64,000 bases of DNA from Acidulodesulfobacterium sp021802425 (GTDB lineage Bacteria; SZUA-79; Acidulodesulfobacterales; Acidulodesulfobacteraceae), in assembly GCA_021802425.1 (NCBI GenBank), contig JAJZXJ010000003.1:1-64000 (forward strand), written 5' to 3'. Positions 26,044 through 35,117 of this stretch are shown piece after piece. How positions within the stretch are numbered: the stretch's first letter is position 1; each line of letters begins with the position of its first letter. The position numbers and the translations under genes are program-made. The notes under the pieces are model-generated. The model did no database searches. It had not been told where the DNA came from and saw only the letters and a program-made list of their open reading frames with translations.

Positions 26044-26547
26044 TTAAGATTTCTTTTTGGCAAATAGATAGGCGCCGATTATGGCGACCAATAAAAGAAC
26101 AGATGCAACTTCGAACGGAAATATATACTTTGTAAATAAAAATTCGCCTAATATCTGCGTATTTCCAATTTTATTAATTAAAGCATGAGTATAAATGCCC
26201 GTCGGTTTTTTGGGGTAACCGTTAATAATATAAATGGTTATTTCCGCCAATAAAATTATAAAAATTACCCCCGCTATGAATGCCTGATGCAAATCCATTT
26301 TGATTTTTTTTATTTTTGAAAGATTGAGAAGCATGATGACCAGCACTACCAGCACCATAATGGCCCCTGCGTAAACAAGGATTTGCATGGCAGCAAGAAA
26401 CTGCATATCTAACAGGACATAAAAACCGGCAAGGGCAAAAAAGCAAAGCACTAAATATAAGGCGGAGGTTAAAGGGTTTTTCATCGATATAACCATTAAC
26501 GCCGAAAAAACAGCTATAATTGAAAAAATATAAAAAAGCGCTTCCAA
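26044..26547 (-). CDS. nuoJ: NADH-quinone oxidoreductase subunit J
   Basis: Five-helix membrane subunit, 167 residues, that forms the hinge helix near the quinone module. Diagnostic segments are MKNPLTSALYLVLCFFALAG, FLAAMQILVYAGAIMVLVVL and a last helix VASVLLLVAIIGAYLFAKKK. It is followed by nuoK after 40 bases. Confidence 0.96.
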   Translation of the reverse strand: MEALFYIFSIIAVFSALMVISMKNPLTSALYLVLCFFALAGFYVLLDMQFLAAMQILVYAGAIMVLVVLVIMLLNLSKIKKIKMDLHQAFIAGVIFIILLAEITIYIINGYPKKPTGIYTHALINKIGNTQILGEFLFTKYIFPFEVASVLLLVAIIGAYLFAKKKS

Positions 26548-26575
26548 AATTATCCTCTTAATAAATTATTAATAT

Positions 26576-27091
26576 TTATCTTGATTCTATTAACTTTTCT
26601 ACCCCGTAAATTCCTTCGTCCCGCGTATAAAAAGCCACTTCATAATTACTTCCCATGCTTATTGCTTCTTCAGGGCAAATCTCTTCGCAATAGCCGCAGC
26701 AGATACATCTTAATAAATCGATATCAAAAGACGACGGATGCCTTCTTCCGTCATTAAATGTATTATGCGCAAGCTTGTCTAAACTATGGTTATGCTTTTG
26801 CCTCTCCGTAAGTTCGTGATCGTCGCCGTAATCTACATATCCTGATTTTATTTTAATGGCCTCCGACGGACATACGGTCTGGCATAAAAAACATGCAACG
26901 CACCTTAACGACCCGTCTTTATTTACATTAAGTTTGGGAAAGGCTCTGAATCTTTCGGCTATTTCAAGCCTTTCTCTCGGGTATTGAATGGTTACGGGTT
27001 TATTAAAAAAGGTCTTTATCGTAGTCTTTAACCCGATCAATAAATTTTTAGAAATTTCTATAATAGAATTTTCCTGTTTCTTAGTATCCAT
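26576..27091 (-). CDS. nuoI: NADH-quinone oxidoreductase subunit I
   Basis: Two-cluster ferredoxin subunit that passes electrons to NuoB. Cys sets are CVACFLCQTVCPSEAIKI and CICCGYCEEICPEEAISM, each a C-x2-C-x2-C-x3-CP motif for N6a and N6b. The N-terminal PVTIQYPRERLEIAERFRA is typical. The 171 residues include about 25 extra hydrophilic N-terminal residues. Confidence 0.97.
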   Translation of the reverse strand: MDTKKQENSIIEISKNLLIGLKTTIKTFFNKPVTIQYPRERLEIAERFRAFPKLNVNKDGSLRCVACFLCQTVCPSEAIKIKSGYVDYGDDHELTERQKHNHSLDKLAHNTFNDGRRHPSSFDIDLLRCICCGYCEEICPEEAISMGSNYEVAFYTRDEGIYGVEKLIESR

Positions 27092-27097
27092 ATTATT

Positions 27098-28084
27098 TTA
27101 TTTGTTTATTAATATCATTATAAAACCGGTAACTATAATATTAGCCAATGCCAGCGGCAATAAAAACTTCCATCCGAAATCCATGAGTTCGTCATACCTT
27201 AACCTTGGATATGTCCATCTTAACCATAAATAAATAAGTACGACAAAAAAAAGCTTTATTAAAAACCATAAAACCGAAGGAAGGAAAGGACCCTGCCATC
27301 CTCCTAAAAACAAAGTAACTATTATCGCGCTATTAACTACTATTTGGGCATACTCGCCGATAAAATAGAACGCAAACTCCATACTTGAATATTCTGTGTG
27401 AAACCCGGCGACAAGCTCTCCCTCCGCCTCCCCTAAATCGAAAGGAACTCTGTTCATTTCAGCCGTGGAAGCAATCAAATAAATTATAAAGCCTACAGGC
27501 TGATAAACTATAAACCAGATATGCGACTGCTCGGAAACTATTTTGGATAAACTCAAATCCCCCGCGATCATTATTACTCCAATAATCGAAAGGACAAGGG
27601 GAATTTCATAGCTGATCATTTGAGCCGCCGTACGTATTCCTCCAAGCAATGAATATTTGCTGTTGGAAGCCCATCCCCCCAAAACCACTCCGTAAATCCC
27701 GAGCGATGACAATGCTAAAATAAAAAGTATTCCGATATTTACATCCGTAATCTGAAGCGGAACGGTATGCCCCAGAATCTTAACGGGCGCGCCGAACGGT
27801 ATAACCGCAAATGTAGTCAGCGCAGGAATAACCACTATTATAGGGGCTAAAAGAAACAAAATCTTATCGGCATCCGCGGGTATAATATCCTCCTTAAAAA
27901 AAAGTTTTATTCCGTCCGCTATCGGCTGCAATAACCCATGAAATCCCGCTTCCATAGGACCCATTCTGTTTTGGATTTTCGCCGCTACCTTACGCTCTAA
28001 AAGTGTCAGATAAGCCGCCGCCGCAAGCAAACCCGCGAAAACGATTAATATTTTTATAATCTCTGCTATAAGCCAAAATATCAT
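27098..28084 (-). CDS. nuoH: NADH-quinone oxidoreductase subunit H
   Basis: Membrane subunit at the quinone site, 328 residues with about eight helices. Signatures: LLERKVAAKIQNRMGPMEAG, LQPIADGIKLFFKEDIIP, SLLGGIRTAAQMISYEIPL, and PFDLGEAEGELVAGFHTEYS with its acidic loop. It is followed by nuoI after six bases. Confidence 0.97.
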   Translation of the reverse strand: MIFWLIAEIIKILIVFAGLLAAAAYLTLLERKVAAKIQNRMGPMEAGFHGLLQPIADGIKLFFKEDIIPADADKILFLLAPIIVVIPALTTFAVIPFGAPVKILGHTVPLQITDVNIGILFILALSSLGIYGVVLGGWASNSKYSLLGGIRTAAQMISYEIPLVLSIIGVIMIAGDLSLSKIVSEQSHIWFIVYQPVGFIIYLIASTAEMNRVPFDLGEAEGELVAGFHTEYSSMEFAFYFIGEYAQIVVNSAIIVTLFLGGWQGPFLPSVLWFLIKLFFVVLIYLWLRWTYPRLRYDELMDFGWKFLLPLALANIIVTGFIMILINK

Positions 28085-28154
28085 AATCTTTGCTTATTAA
28101 AATAAATTTAGAATTGTTATAGTATTTACATAATACCACGACAACTATTTTTAA

Positions 28155-30284
28155 TTAATAATATAACTTAGTTTTATCGTTATAATAAAATTTACTTTTA
28201 GTTTTAATCTTATTGTAATATGTTGCATTCTCTAACTTTAACGATTTAACGAACTCGGACAATTCATTCTTTATATAATTAAACGAATATCCTAATTTGT
28301 TTGATATTAAGGTTAAAAAATCTAAAATATCGCTTCTATATGCGCCCAAATCAAATTCGTTATCCAAATGTATCTTTTTACCCTCAAAATTTTCATAGAA
28401 CGCATCTTTTGATTCAAGAAAATCGTACACCGGTATAACAACATCCGCCATAGTAGATAATATGCTCGCCTTAGAAGAAAAAACGGCTAAAAACTCTAAA
28501 TCCGTTATATATTTAGTCAATTCTTTAGTAGCATAATTGCTTACGGGGTCGCCTATATAAATGAGATTTTTTATTTTCCCCGCATCAAATCCCGAATATA
28601 TAGAATTAAAACCTGAAAGATTGGAGGGGTTTACCCCCGCGCTTTCAAGTCCTCTATAATTAAAAGGCTTCATAAGAGGATAAACATATACTATTTTTTG
28701 TTCATCCCTCAAAAATTCGACCATTTCTTTAATAGCAAGAAAGTCTTTACCCATATTATAAGCCGACATTGGAAAGTCGCCGATTATAATGGAAATAGAA
28801 TTTGACTTAAGAATATTTTTGGATACCCTGCTTAGCTGACTGTCCATTTCATCATCTTTTTTAAAGCCGTAATCGTAAAGATTTAATCTCAGACTATTTA
28901 AGAAATCGCGTATTTCGGATAACTCTATATCCTCCCTGATATGTGCAATATCCTCAAATCTTGTTAAAACAGGATTTACTTGTTTTTTAATATTTACAAG
29001 TAAAAGTTTTCCTCCGTGTTCCCTGTGTGTTTTCATAATGTTATATGAAACATACGGAATTTCATCCTCTATAGAACCGATATACAATATTACATCGGAA
29101 TTTTGTATGGCTTTAATCTCAAAGTTTTCTTCGTTTTTAAAAACGGTTTTAAATTTATTAAAGTTCTCCCTGTAAAATTCCGGTTCGGCTATATCGAAAT
29201 AGGCGGGTTTTAAAATATATTTCACAAAATTAGAAATTACGAACCCGTCATTTGTGGAAATACCTGGAGATACTAAAACTGCGGTATTTTCCATGCCGTT
29301 TTTTCCGGAAATATTTTTAATTCTTAAGGCAAACTCATTTATTGCATCTTCAATGCCTGTTTCTTTCGGCATAGATTTCTTTTTAATAATGGGGGCTTGG
29401 ATATAATAGCCGTCCGATTTTCCGATACCCTCGTAAAAAAACCCGTACCGGCACAAATATCCGCCGAATAAAGAAGCCGTTCTGACCAAAGATTCTTCTT
29501 TATCATACCTGTAATATTCAATCCTGCATGCGGCGGAACATTTATCGCAGACGGACGAAAAGGGCGATAGCTGCCAGTATCTTTCTTTGAATTTCGAGGG
29601 CTTTGAAATTAACGCGCCGACAGGGCAGACTTCGACGCAATTCCCGCAATAATAACAATTTAAATAATCCACCTCCGGCGTAATTTCCATAAAACCGCAG
29701 TTCTCAGAAACTGGAACCGAACCCATTTGTAATTTATCGTCTTGTTTTAAACCGATGTAGCCGTTATATCCTTTGTCTTTGATTTGATAAAACGGATTTC
29801 CGTACATATCTGTGCATACCCTAATGCATCTTGAGCACAGCACGCACCTCGTGGCATGGTATTCAATTATATCGCTTTTAAAAATTTTAGTCCTGTCAGG
29901 AAAAACCTTTTCATTTTTCTGCGTTGTGATGCCAAATTCAAACGAAAGATCCTGCAAGCTGCATTCGCCGGATTTATCGCAAACGGGGCAATCGAGAGGG
30001 TGATCTAATAGAAGATGCGATATTACTTCTTTCCTCACCTTCCATAGTTTTTCGGTATCGGTTAAAATTTCATACCCTTCTTTTACTTTTGCGACGCAAG
30101 ACGGAAGAGGGTTTTTAACTCCCTTAACCTCGACCACGCAAATTCTGCATGAGCCGATAGGCCTTAGCCTCTTAAGATAGCAAAGCGTTGGTATTTTTAT
30201 GCCGTTTTGGGCGGCCGCCTCAAGAACGGTAAGACCCGACTTAGTCATCATTTTTTTGCCGTTTATCGTAATTTCGATATCCAT
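28155..30284 (-). CDS. nuoG: NuoG / SfrA-like iron-sulfur subunit
   Basis: The 709-residue iron-sulfur subunit links the flavoprotein to NuoI. The N-terminal 2Fe-2S domain has C35, C46, C49 and C63. A His-ligated cluster motif follows, H94-x3-C98-x2-C101-x5-C107. Then come two further Cys sets, CVLCSRCIRVC and CNYCGNCVEVCPVGA, and a CDKCSAACR motif opening the molybdopterin-like domain. The C-terminal half (about 300-700) resembles the degenerate molybdopterin fold, with GDFPMSAYNMGKDFLAIKEM. Its partner is not a normal NuoEF but the NuoF/GltD fusion just upstream, a pairing like SfrA with SfrB. Either name, NuoG or SfrA-like, fits. Confidence 0.9.
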   Translation of the reverse strand: MDIEITINGKKMMTKSGLTVLEAAAQNGIKIPTLCYLKRLRPIGSCRICVVEVKGVKNPLPSCVAKVKEGYEILTDTEKLWKVRKEVISHLLLDHPLDCPVCDKSGECSLQDLSFEFGITTQKNEKVFPDRTKIFKSDIIEYHATRCVLCSRCIRVCTDMYGNPFYQIKDKGYNGYIGLKQDDKLQMGSVPVSENCGFMEITPEVDYLNCYYCGNCVEVCPVGALISKPSKFKERYWQLSPFSSVCDKCSAACRIEYYRYDKEESLVRTASLFGGYLCRYGFFYEGIGKSDGYYIQAPIIKKKSMPKETGIEDAINEFALRIKNISGKNGMENTAVLVSPGISTNDGFVISNFVKYILKPAYFDIAEPEFYRENFNKFKTVFKNEENFEIKAIQNSDVILYIGSIEDEIPYVSYNIMKTHREHGGKLLLVNIKKQVNPVLTRFEDIAHIREDIELSEIRDFLNSLRLNLYDYGFKKDDEMDSQLSRVSKNILKSNSISIIIGDFPMSAYNMGKDFLAIKEMVEFLRDEQKIVYVYPLMKPFNYRGLESAGVNPSNLSGFNSIYSGFDAGKIKNLIYIGDPVSNYATKELTKYITDLEFLAVFSSKASILSTMADVVIPVYDFLESKDAFYENFEGKKIHLDNEFDLGAYRSDILDFLTLISNKLGYSFNYIKNELSEFVKSLKLENATYYNKIKTKSKFYYNDKTKLYY

Positions 30285-30390
30285 TTAATTTAATCCTGTA
30301 AACATGTACAAATATATGGCTTTTAAAATAAAACTTCCTTTGTATCGTACATCTCGAATCTAACTCTTTTAATGTGTTTGCTTTGAAATT

Positions 30391-32295
30391 TTATTTAAAC
30401 TTTACAAGCATAAGAAAATAACATCTCATACACCTTGTGGCTTCATAAATAACATCATCGCTGGTTAAACCCTTGTCAACTTCCATAAAATTACTTATGC
30501 GCATCTCAACATCTTCTTCCACCTGTTTAGCTGCAGGATTTCCTTTCGGAAAATCGGTATAATCTATTATCTCTTTTTTGTCATAAACACCAATCTTTTC
30601 TAATAGATATTCAAAAAGGCAATCGTCCGTTGCTTCAAATGAACCCGTTCTTATGTACTGGTCTATCCTTCTTGCGGCATTTTTACCGTCACGATTCGAA
30701 TCGACTATACTGATGGGCCCGGTAAATGCGTCGCCGCCGGCGAATACTCCAGGCATATCGGTCATATGCGTAAACTCGTCCGCTATTATTATTTTGCCTT
30801 TACCTGTTTTAATCTGCGGCGTATCTTTCAAAAAATCAAAATCCGGAACCTGCCCGACTGCCATAATAAACGAATCACATTCTATGTCAAAATCGGAACC
30901 CGGAACTTCCACGGGGCTTCTTCTGCCGCTTTCATCGGGATCTCCGAGTTTCATTTTTCTGCACTTTACGCCTTTAACTGCTCCGTTTTCTTGAATAATA
31001 CTCACGGGGTTAGTCAAAAATTCAAATTTAACGCCTTCTTGAATGGCGGTATCGATTTCGTAAGGAGCTGCAGGCATCTGCTCTCTCGCTCTTCTATATA
31101 CAACGATAACTTCTTCGAACCCTAACCTGATTGCTGTCCTGCAACAATCTATAGCTACATTGCCGCCCCCTTCTATGATAACCTTCCTGCCCGTTTCAAT
31201 TTTATTCCCGAGAGAGACATCCCTTAAAAATTTAACCCCTTCATAAAAACCTTTAAGATTGTCCTGTTCTCCGGGCAACCCTATATTTTGTCCTTTATGG
31301 GCGCCGACCGCAAGGAAAACGGCTTTAAAATCTTGCCCAAAAAGATCCTGTATCGTGAAATCAGTTCCGAGTCTTTGATTTAATTTATAATCAATTCCGG
31401 TAGAAAGGATATAATCAATTTCTTTATCTAAGAATTCTTTCGGCAACCTGTATTTCGGGATGCCGACATTCATCATCCCGCCCAATACAGGCAATGCTTC
31501 AAATATCGCGGGCTTATAGCCCATTAAACGCAAATAATACGCGCAGCTTAAACCCGCGGGGCCTGAACCCACGATTGCTATCTTAATTCCGTTATCTTTG
31601 ATTACAAACTTCGGCTTGATATCGGAATAAAATTCGTTATCGGCGGCAAATCTTCTTATTAAACATATCTGAATAGGCTCATCGACATTAGCCCTGCGGC
31701 AATTGTCCTGGCATGGATGAAAACAGGTTCTTCCCAAAATCCCTGCTAACGGGGTATTTCTTCTTGCGGATTCGAGCGCGTCTTCGAATCTGCCGTCCCT
31801 GACTCTTTCTATCCAGTTTGGGATATCGAGTTTGGATGGGCAGCCGTTAATGCAAGGGGCGGTTACCTTGGTTATATAATCCCCTTTGGGTATAGTTTCT
31901 TTATTTTTTATGGCGTTTTCAAAATCTTCCCTGAAATTATCGATTAATTCGGTAACGGCTAACGGTCCCATGGTTCCCACGGTGCACTTAGAAGACGATA
32001 AAATCCATTCGCATTGATTCCTTAATCTATCCAAATCTTCTAAAATAGCACGACCGTTACATATATGTTCGAGAATATCGGAAGCAACCGAAGTTCCAAT
32101 CATGCACGGGGTACAAACGCCGCAAGAAATCTTTTGAAGTTCTTGCATATAACACCGTGCCAGATCAACTTTATTATCCCCGTCGTCAAGCAAAGCTATG
32201 CCGTTCCAATTAAGTATGGAAGATATTTCGGCATGGCCCGTTCTTTTAAAGAATGAAATATCTAATTTTGAACCAATTTTATCTATAATCTTCAT
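30391..32295 (-). CDS. NuoF C-terminal 4Fe-4S domain fused to GltD/SfrB-type FAD-NAD(P)H oxidoreductase
   Basis: The 634-residue fusion sits where nuoE and nuoF are expected, between nuoD and nuoG. Residues about 28-125 match only the last third of NuoF: NWNGIALLDD, then C58-x2-C61-x2-C64 and C104, the N3 cluster ligands. The SLBB, FMN and NADH-binding parts are absent. Residues about 140-215 form a GltD-type cluster domain (C148, C152, C191, C195, C199). The FAD loop is GSGPAG (243-248). A second Rossmann site has GGGNVAIDCCRTA and a VYRRAREQMPAAP segment whose arginines suggest NADPH. The C-terminus has RCMRC. The nearest architecture I know is SfrB, the NADPH-oxidising subunit of Geobacter SfrAB. 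Confidence 0.88.
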   Translation of the reverse strand: MKIIDKIGSKLDISFFKRTGHAEISSILNWNGIALLDDGDNKVDLARCYMQELQKISCGVCTPCMIGTSVASDILEHICNGRAILEDLDRLRNQCEWILSSSKCTVGTMGPLAVTELIDNFREDFENAIKNKETIPKGDYITKVTAPCINGCPSKLDIPNWIERVRDGRFEDALESARRNTPLAGILGRTCFHPCQDNCRRANVDEPIQICLIRRFAADNEFYSDIKPKFVIKDNGIKIAIVGSGPAGLSCAYYLRLMGYKPAIFEALPVLGGMMNVGIPKYRLPKEFLDKEIDYILSTGIDYKLNQRLGTDFTIQDLFGQDFKAVFLAVGAHKGQNIGLPGEQDNLKGFYEGVKFLRDVSLGNKIETGRKVIIEGGGNVAIDCCRTAIRLGFEEVIVVYRRAREQMPAAPYEIDTAIQEGVKFEFLTNPVSIIQENGAVKGVKCRKMKLGDPDESGRRSPVEVPGSDFDIECDSFIMAVGQVPDFDFLKDTPQIKTGKGKIIIADEFTHMTDMPGVFAGGDAFTGPISIVDSNRDGKNAARRIDQYIRTGSFEATDDCLFEYLLEKIGVYDKKEIIDYTDFPKGNPAAKQVEEDVEMRISNFMEVDKGLTSDDVIYEATRCMRCYFLMLVKFK

Positions 32296-32326
32296 ATAGT
32301 CTAAATTTAATTTATGATTTTATCTT

Positions 32327-33526
32327 TTACCTGTCCACTTCTCCCAGCAATATATCCACACTGCCCATAATCGCAACTAAGTCGGCTAACAAATGCCCCT
32401 TCGTCATTTTACACAAAGCGCTAATATTACAAAACGACGGCGGTCTCACCCGCATGCGGTAAGGAAAAGCCGAACCGTCCGACACCAGATAAAAACCCAG
32501 TTCCCCTCTCGGATTTTCTACGGGGAGGTATGCCTCGCCCCTTGGCGGCTTTATACCCTCCATACCGTATTTAAAGAGCGATATCATGCCTTCCATTGTA
32601 GTCAACGCCCTTTTTTTAGGGGGGATGACATAGCGGGGATATTCGTCATAGCTTAAGTATTCGCCCGCAGGAATATTTTCGATCGCCTGATTTATTATTT
32701 TAAGGCTTTGCCTCATCTCTTCTATTCTTACGAAATATCTATCGTAAACATCTCCCGTATCTCCAAGTGGGATTTCGAAATCAAAATCTTCATAGCTTGA
32801 ATAAGGGTTTGTCTTCCTGACATCATATTTTAATCCGCTGCCTCTGAGGGAAGGCCCGGTCAATGCGAAATTAACCGCATCTTCGGCGGAAATTATACCT
32901 AAATTTTTGGTTCTTTCTAACCAAATTTTGTTCTTTGTGAGTAACGCTTCATACTCGCTGACTTTTTCGGGAAAAATTTTTATAAAATTCCGCGTTTTAT
33001 CTATAAAATCTTTGTGTATATCCATTGCTAAACCGCCGACCCGATAAAAGGAAGGGGTCATCCTGGCGCCGGTAACCGCCTCTATGATATCTAATATTAA
33101 CTCTCTTTCGCGAAAACAGTATAGAAACTCGGTTAAAGCGCCTATATCAACGGCATGCGTACCCAGCCATACAAGATGGGAACTGATTCTTGTAAACTCT
33201 GCAAGGATAACCCTGACATATTCAGCTCTTTTAGGGGCTTTTACGCCGCAAAGCTTTTCGACGGCAAGAATATAACCCAAATTATTTGAAGCGGCGGAAA
33301 CGTAGTCCATTCTGTCCGTAATAGTCTCGGCCTGATGGTAGGTTCGGGATTCGGCATATTTTTCCATACTTGTATGCAAATAACCTATAATAGGTTCCGC
33401 ATTAACTACAACCTCTCCGTCTAATTGAACCAAAACCCTGAGAACGCCGTGAGTGGCGGGATGAGAGGGGCCCACATTCAATGGAAATTTATCTGTCTCT
33501 ATTAAGAAATCTTTGTATTCAAACAT
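32327..33526 (-). CDS. nuoD: NADH-quinone oxidoreductase subunit D
   Basis: 49-kDa-type subunit forming the quinone pocket with NuoB; derived from [NiFe] hydrogenase large subunit. The 399 residues have NVGPSHPATHGVLRVLVQLD with the quinone-binding His, GYLHTSMEKYAE, RMDYVSAASNNLGY and EAYLPVENPRGELGFYLVSD, and end with GSVDILLGEVDR. nuoC is separate, not fused as in E. coli. It precedes the fusion gene by 31 bases. Confidence 0.97.
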   Translation of the reverse strand: MFEYKDFLIETDKFPLNVGPSHPATHGVLRVLVQLDGEVVVNAEPIIGYLHTSMEKYAESRTYHQAETITDRMDYVSAASNNLGYILAVEKLCGVKAPKRAEYVRVILAEFTRISSHLVWLGTHAVDIGALTEFLYCFRERELILDIIEAVTGARMTPSFYRVGGLAMDIHKDFIDKTRNFIKIFPEKVSEYEALLTKNKIWLERTKNLGIISAEDAVNFALTGPSLRGSGLKYDVRKTNPYSSYEDFDFEIPLGDTGDVYDRYFVRIEEMRQSLKIINQAIENIPAGEYLSYDEYPRYVIPPKKRALTTMEGMISLFKYGMEGIKPPRGEAYLPVENPRGELGFYLVSDGSAFPYRMRVRPPSFCNISALCKMTKGHLLADLVAIMGSVDILLGEVDR

Positions 33527-33556
33527 TGTTAAATTTCTTATTAATAATTTGGCGAT

Positions 33557-34099
33557 TTATGGTTTTTGGGTTATTTCATCCATTTCGACATATCCCGGGG
33601 TATCAAAATTTATCGTTTCGACCGGCGGCCTTTGCCTTAATGGGTAATCTTTAAGAAGAGGATGCCCTTCCCAGTCATCGGGATTCAATATTCTTTTCAA
33701 ATCGGGATGCCCCTTAAATTTTAACCCAAACATATCGTAAACTTCCCTTTCAAACCAATTTGCCGAATTGTAAAACGGCGTTAAGCTGGGGTAATCAGGC
33801 TCGTTTATTTTGCTTCTGCTCTTTACAAATATTCTGAAATTATTTTTTGTAGAATAAAAATTATAAATTACTTCTATTCTTTCGGGCTTTTTTGGATAAT
33901 CAACGGCAAACAAGTCGGATAACATATCGAATTGCAGCCTGGAGTCATCTTTTAAGAATTTTGCAAAATCTATAATATTTTCTTTGCCCGTGAATATATG
34001 CATGTCGCCATTAGAGGTTTCAACCGAAGAAACTAATTTTGGCATAGATTCCTTTATGACGCTAAGCGCAAATAAGACATCCATCTCTTTAAGGCTCAT
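33557..34099 (-). CDS. nuoC: NADH-quinone oxidoreductase subunit C
   Basis: 30-kDa-type peripheral subunit. The 180-residue protein carries the family signature FEREVYDMFGLKFKGHPDLKR (positions about 128-148), then LNPDDWEGHPLLKDYPL, and ends about 25 residues later. It starts about 60 bases after nuoB and precedes nuoD by 30. Confidence 0.96.
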   Translation of the reverse strand: MSLKEMDVLFALSVIKESMPKLVSSVETSNGDMHIFTGKENIIDFAKFLKDDSRLQFDMLSDLFAVDYPKKPERIEVIYNFYSTKNNFRIFVKSRSKINEPDYPSLTPFYNSANWFEREVYDMFGLKFKGHPDLKRILNPDDWEGHPLLKDYPLRQRPPVETINFDTPGYVEMDEITQKP

Positions 34100-34158
34100 G
34101 TTTATATTAAATTTATATTATCTTAAGATAATTTAAAATTAAAAGCTTTAGTTCGGGT

Positions 34159-34653
34159 TTATTTTAAAACCTTAGGCGGTTCCCCGCTTTTTATAGTCCC
34201 TTTTTCTATCTTTTCTTGAAGTTTTACTATACCGTATATGAGGGCTTCCGGTCTGGGCGGACAACCGGGGATATAAACATCGACGGGAATAATTCTGTCA
34301 ACGCCCTGAACTATGCTATAAACATTAAAAAGCCCCCCTGAACAGGCGCAATCACCCATTGCAATAACCCATTTCGGATTTGGCATCTGATCATAAATTC
34401 TTTTAACCATGGGAGCCATTTTATATGAAACCCTTCCTGATACGATAATTAAATCGGATTGTCTGGGACTTGACCTGAAAATTAAACCTAATCTATCGAA
34501 GTCATACCGGGAAGAGGCAACAGTCATCATTTCGATAGCACAACAGGCCAAACCAAATGTCGCAGGCCAAATCGACCATTTTCTGCCCCATGAAACAAGC
34601 TTATCCAACGATGTCGTTACAATGTTATCACCCAGATGTTCTTCTATTCCCAT
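34159..34653 (-). CDS. nuoB: NADH-quinone oxidoreductase subunit B
   Basis: Subunit holding the terminal N2 cluster beside the quinone site. The 164 residues carry the Cys ligands in ACCAIEMM (tandem Cys), GDCACSGGLF and PGCPPRPEAL. GDCACSGG has an extra Cys where many relatives have Asn or Ile, a minor variation. Its start overlaps the end of nuoA by ten bases. Confidence 0.97.
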   Translation of the reverse strand: MGIEEHLGDNIVTTSLDKLVSWGRKWSIWPATFGLACCAIEMMTVASSRYDFDRLGLIFRSSPRQSDLIIVSGRVSYKMAPMVKRIYDQMPNPKWVIAMGDCACSGGLFNVYSIVQGVDRIIPVDVYIPGCPPRPEALIYGIVKLQEKIEKGTIKSGEPPKVLK

Positions 34654-35021
34654 CTAAGCGCCCCCTTTTTCCACACATACAAAAGACCTATGACTAATAT
34701 TATGATAAACATAAACATTTCTATAAATCCGAAAAGCCCCAGCTCTGAAAAAACAACGGCCCAAGGAAATAAAAAAAGCGCTTCGATATCAAAAAGAAGA
34801 AAAAAAATGGCAACAAGATAAAATTTAACATCAAATCTGAAGTGGGCATCGCCTGTCGGTTCAACCCCGCACTCATAAGGTTTTAATTTCCCGATTTCGT
34901 GTGTTTTTTTTCCAATAAAATTTGAGGCTATAATTGTAAAAACGGCAAATAATATGGCTATTACAAGCATTATAAGGATAGGTAGAAAAGAATTCAAACT
35001 ATCTCCATTCATATTATTCAT
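34644..35021 (-). CDS. nuoA: NADH-quinone oxidoreductase subunit A
   Basis: Three-helix membrane subunit of 125 residues. The first loop has KLKPYECGVEPTGDAHFRFD with the conserved Cys, followed by FYLVAIFFLLFDIEALFLFPW. It is first in the complex I operon, with 96 bases to the upstream pepA stop, where candidate promoters lie. Confidence 0.97.
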   Translation of the reverse strand: MNNMNGDSLNSFLPILIMLVIAILFAVFTIIASNFIGKKTHEIGKLKPYECGVEPTGDAHFRFDVKFYLVAIFFLLFDIEALFLFPWAVVFSELGLFGFIEMFMFIIILVIGLLYVWKKGALRWE

Positions 35022-35069
35022 AATGTTACACTAAAATAAATTAATTATAAATATGCGGTTGGATATATC

Positions 35070-35104
35070 GTATAGAATGTATCATATAATATATTCAAAA
35101 TCAA
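35070..35104 (-). promoter_or_regulatory. Candidate promoters for the nuo operon
   Basis: On the minus strand two overlapping matches are seen: TTGATT (35104-35099), 17 bases, TACATT (35081-35076); and TTGAAT (35098-35093), 17 bases, CTATAC (35075-35070). Both would start transcription about 45-55 bases before nuoA. The sequence is AT-rich, so either may be chance. Confidence 0.35.
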
Positions 35105-35117
35105 TAAAAAAAACAAC

